DNA of 64,000 nt from Anaerolineales bacterium. Its GTDB lineage: Bacteria > Chloroflexota > Anaerolineae > Anaerolineales > Villigracilaceae. How positions within the stretch are numbered: position 1 is the stretch's first letter; each line of letters begins with the position of its first letter. The translations under genes were made by a program, and so were the position numbers. Positions 61,692 through 64,000 of the stretch are shown in pieces. Where the stretch lies: the NCBI GenBank assembly GCA_014860745.1, contig JACZJC010000069.1, forward strand, positions 1-64,000. Reading direction: 5' to 3'. The notes beneath the pieces are model-generated. The model did no database searches. It was not told where the DNA came from and worked only from the letters and a program-made list of their open reading frames with translations.

Positions 61692-62789
61692 ATGTATTCA
61701 TTTGAACCGAGTGAAGAACAACAAATGCTTGTGGATGCGGTGGGGAAATATGCGATCAATGACCTGCGTCCCGCGGCTCACGAAGCTGAAGAGAGCCGTG
61801 AATTTCCAAGGAAACTTGTTAGCAAGGGGTGGGAGCTGGGCTTGCTTCAGGCATCCACTCCCGAAGCCTATGGCGGCTTTGGCGAGCGATCGGCGGTGAC
61901 ATGCGCGCTGGCTGTTGAGGAGATGGCGTTCGGCGATCTCGCTGGCGCGCTGGCGGTGATGACCCCGTCGCTTTTTGCCACGCCGATCCTGCTTACCGGA
62001 AGCGAAGAACAAAAACAGGAATATCTGCCCAGGGTCATCGAAGGGGACTGGGCTCCGTACACGGCCGCGCTCATCGAATATCGTTTCGATTTTGATCCGA
62101 ACGCTCTCAAGACAACAGCGAAGGCAAGCGCAGGCGATTACATTCTCGACGGTGAAAAAGCCTTTGTCCCATTTGCGAAAGATGCGGAAGCAATGATCGT
62201 GTATGCCGATCTCGATGGTATCACGCAGGGCTTCATCGTTCCGAAAAACTCCGCAGGCTTGACTATCTCGAACGAACGCGAAAATTTGATGGGATTGAAT
62301 GCATTGCCGATGTATCGCGTCAAATTGGATACTGTGAAAGTTCCCGCGTCCAACCGACTCGGCGGCGCCTCTGGGCATAACTTTGAGCTGGTCCTTGCTT
62401 CGATGCGCATTGCCTCCGCCTCAGCCGCGGTTGGCGTGGCGAAAGCTTCCTTTGAGTATGCCAAGAACTACGCAAAGGAACGCGAAGCCTTTGGCGTGAA
62501 GATCGCGCAGAAACAAGCCATCGCTTTCATGCTTGCGGAAATGGCCACCGAGATCGAAGCCATGCGCCTGTTGACCTGGGAAGCCGCCTGGAAATTGGAC
62601 AACCAAAAAGATGATGCAGCCACCGAAGCCTACCTCGCCTTCACCGGCGCAGCGGATATGGCCATGATGGTTACGGATCGCGGCGTGCAGATTTTGGGCG
62701 GCCACGGATACATCCGCGAACACCCCGTGGAATTGTTCATGCGCAACGGACGCGGATTTGCCATGCTGGTTGGATTGGCGATTGTGTAA
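61692..62789 (+). CDS. Acyl-CoA dehydrogenase
   Basis: 365 residues with the three-domain acyl-CoA dehydrogenase fold. ACAD helices at the start (FEPSEEQQMLVDAVGKYA), FAD/substrate beta domain in the middle, and a C-terminal helical domain with YAKEREAFGVKIAQKQAIAFMLAEM and ILGGHGYIREHPVELFMRNGR, where the Glu serves as possible catalytic base. AAGGAGAAG precedes the ATG. It may form a complex with the next dehydrogenase. Confidence 0.94.
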   Translation: MYSFEPSEEQQMLVDAVGKYAINDLRPAAHEAEESREFPRKLVSKGWELGLLQASTPEAYGGFGERSAVTCALAVEEMAFGDLAGALAVMTPSLFATPILLTGSEEQKQEYLPRVIEGDWAPYTAALIEYRFDFDPNALKTTAKASAGDYILDGEKAFVPFAKDAEAMIVYADLDGITQGFIVPKNSAGLTISNERENLMGLNALPMYRVKLDTVKVPASNRLGGASGHNFELVLASMRIASASAAVGVAKASFEYAKNYAKEREAFGVKIAQKQAIAFMLAEMATEIEAMRLLTWEAAWKLDNQKDDAATEAYLAFTGAADMAMMVTDRGVQILGGHGYIREHPVELFMRNGRGFAMLVGLAIV

Positions 62790-62793
62790 TCGG

Positions 62794-62861
62794 TGGTCGA
62801 GTAGGCGGCGGGTCTCGATATGCCCTTCGGGCTACTCGACCATCGCCGCCTTATCGAGACC
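62794..62861. repeat. REP-like element with interleaved inverted repeats
   Basis: TGGTCGAGTAG (62794) pairs with CTACTCGACCA (62832), GGCGGCG (62804) with CGCCGCC (62844), GGTCTCGATA (62811) with TATCGAGACC (62852), and CCCTTCGGG (62823) forms a small hairpin. The pairs cross, so only some can form at once. The GGTCTCGATA/GGTCGAGTAG words occur in dispersed repeats of other bacteria. Confidence 0.7.
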
Positions 62862-62883
62862 ACACATTGAAGGAGTAAACATA

Positions 62884-64000
62884 ATGACCATCGAATTTGA
62901 ATCACCCAAACCGATTGTGCAGACACAATTCGTTTTGAAAACCGTTGCTGAAGAGATGATGCGCTCCAAGTCGCGCTACTTCGACGAGCATGAGCACGAA
63001 ATCCCCTGGGACTACATCGAGTTCATGCACACAGCCATGAAATCCATGGGCGTGGGGTCGCTTGCGCCAAAAGAAAAATCAAATGGGGGCAATGGCGGCG
63101 AGCCGAAAGAGAAACGCCCGCCGATTGCCTATCAGTCGCTTGCGGCGCAAATCGAGATGCTTTCGTGGGGCGATGTGGGCTTTTATCTCATCACCCCGGG
63201 TGGCGGACTCGGCGCGGCAGCAGTGCAGGCGGCCGGCACTTCCGAGCAGAAAGCCAAATTCCTTGCACGGTTCACAGAAGATAAACCAACCTTCGCTGCA
63301 ATGTGCATGACCGAAGCTGGCGCGGGTTCGGATACCTCTGCAATTCGGGCGCGGGCTGTGCTGGATGAGAAGACGAACGAGTGGGTCATCAACGGAGAGA
63401 AGATCTTCGTCACCGCGGGCGACAAAGCCTTCACGGAATACGAAAAATTTGGCGGCGGCTTCATCGTGGTATGGGCATCCATTGACCCGTCCGCGGGACG
63501 TGCGGGCATGCGCGCCTTCGTCGTTGAGTCTGGTACGAAAGGTGTGACCGTCAGCAAGCTGGAACACAAACTTGGCATTCGTGCCAGCGACACGGCCACG
63601 ATCTCCCTTGTGGATGCGCGTGTGCCGTATGACCACATCCTGGGCAGTCCCACCGTGGAAAAGACCACGACCGGCTTCAAAGGCGCGATGGCAACTTTCG
63701 ATGCGACACGGCCTCTCGTAGCCGCATCCGGCCTCGGCGTGGCAAGAGCCGCTCTTGAATTCCTGAAAGAAAAACTGGACGAGAACGGAGTCGAGATCCG
63801 CTATGGTTTGCCGCGCCAAAAATTATCCAATATCGAGCGCGAGTTCATCGACATGGAGATCATGTTGAAATCTGCATGGCTGATGGTCATCAAGGCGGTG
63901 TGGATGGCGGATAATAAAAAACCGAACGCGCTCGAGTCTTCGATGAGCAAGGTCCGCGCGGGCGATGTCGGAACGAAGATCACGCAGAAGGCGGTTGAGA
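62884..64000 (+). CDS. Acyl-CoA dehydrogenase (3' end cut off)
   Basis: At least 372 residues from the ATG at 62884 (AAGGAG 12 bases upstream). FAD/substrate motifs: CMTEAGAGSDTSAIRARA and VINGEKIFVTAGD; later LGIRASDTATISLVDARVP and FDATRPLVAASGLGVARAALEF. An insert of basic and Gly residues near 65-80 is unusual. The gene runs out of the window before the catalytic C-terminal segment. Neighbouring pairs of different dehydrogenases often form mixed complexes. Confidence 0.92.
   Translation, partial: MTIEFESPKPIVQTQFVLKTVAEEMMRSKSRYFDEHEHEIPWDYIEFMHTAMKSMGVGSLAPKEKSNGGNGGEPKEKRPPIAYQSLAAQIEMLSWGDVGFYLITPGGGLGAAAVQAAGTSEQKAKFLARFTEDKPTFAAMCMTEAGAGSDTSAIRARAVLDEKTNEWVINGEKIFVTAGDKAFTEYEKFGGGFIVVWASIDPSAGRAGMRAFVVESGTKGVTVSKLEHKLGIRASDTATISLVDARVPYDHILGSPTVEKTTTGFKGAMATFDATRPLVAASGLGVARAALEFLKEKLDENGVEIRYGLPRQKLSNIEREFIDMEIMLKSAWLMVIKAVWMADNKKPNALESSMSKVRAGDVGTKITQKAVE

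Noticed and set aside
1-64000. CRISPR arrays, tRNA or rRNA genes, intact insertion sequences
   Set aside because: No spaced direct repeats, T-loop-type tRNA words in non-coding DNA, or transposase motifs were recognised by reading.

Overview
The window looks like chromosomal DNA of a member of the Chloroflexota, most likely class Anaerolineae. This is inferred from gene content only: DtxR/Feo clusters, a sugar ABC operon without its own ATPase, Thr/Pro-rich lipoproteins, TetR plus acyl-CoA dehydrogenases, and a Wzx/Wzy polysaccharide locus in what may be a single-membrane cell. No rRNA, tRNA, CRISPR array or intact insertion sequence was seen. The first gene (extracellular metallophosphoesterase) and the last (acyl-CoA dehydrogenase) run off the ends.

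Region 1 (1-8.1 kb): after the metallophosphoesterase comes a forward ferrous-iron operon: a DtxR-type regulator, FeoA, a FeoB split into a G-protein chain and a membrane chain, and a FeoC-like protein, then a CBS-pair protein and a strong terminator. On the other strand lie a membrane-anchored beta-propeller with a zinc ribbon and its membrane partner.

Region 2 (8.1-23 kb): a glycosyltransferase and a receptor-like Ser/Thr kinase, an ABC exporter, a PEP-mutase-like enzyme, an ArsR-regulated CDF metal exporter with a clear 12-2-12 operator, and a second metal region. That region holds a second split FeoB, an unusual membrane-anchored DtxR-FeoA fusion, an ICMT-like methyltransferase, an MntR-like regulator, a ZIP transporter, a two-domain multicopper oxidase and a membrane protein. 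The last four form an operon whose promoter lies inside a 19-bp-arm inverted repeat built of two DtxR-box-like halves. This coordinated metal uptake/export region is one of the two most interesting parts.

Region 3 (23-33.3 kb): a divergent operon for an amino sugar or related glycoside: ROK regulator, ROK-like kinase, PIG-L deacetylase, sugar-binding lipoprotein, two permeases, an MtaA/UroD-type protein and a SIS isomerase, ended by a terminator. A lone ATP-grasp ligase follows.

Region 4 (33.3-39 kb, mainly minus strand): small envelope genes: a lipoprotein apparently starting at ATA, a PAF-acetylhydrolase-like enzyme, hemolysin III, a methyltransferase, a YtxH protein, a second lipoprotein and a glutaredoxin-like protein.

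Region 5 (39.5-60.6 kb): an exopolysaccharide locus with priming sugar transferase, several glycosyltransferases, Wzy-type polymerase, Wzx flippase, two kinds of deacetylase, a chain-length (Wzz) protein fused to a degenerate GGDEF domain, and a BcsB-like protein. A second degenerate-GGDEF membrane protein opens the locus, which suggests a shared signalling layer.

Region 6 (60.6-64 kb): a TetR regulator with promoter and operator, and two acyl-CoA dehydrogenases separated by a complex repeat. Several genes across the window have a -10 box exactly six bases before the ATG, which suggests leaderless mRNAs.
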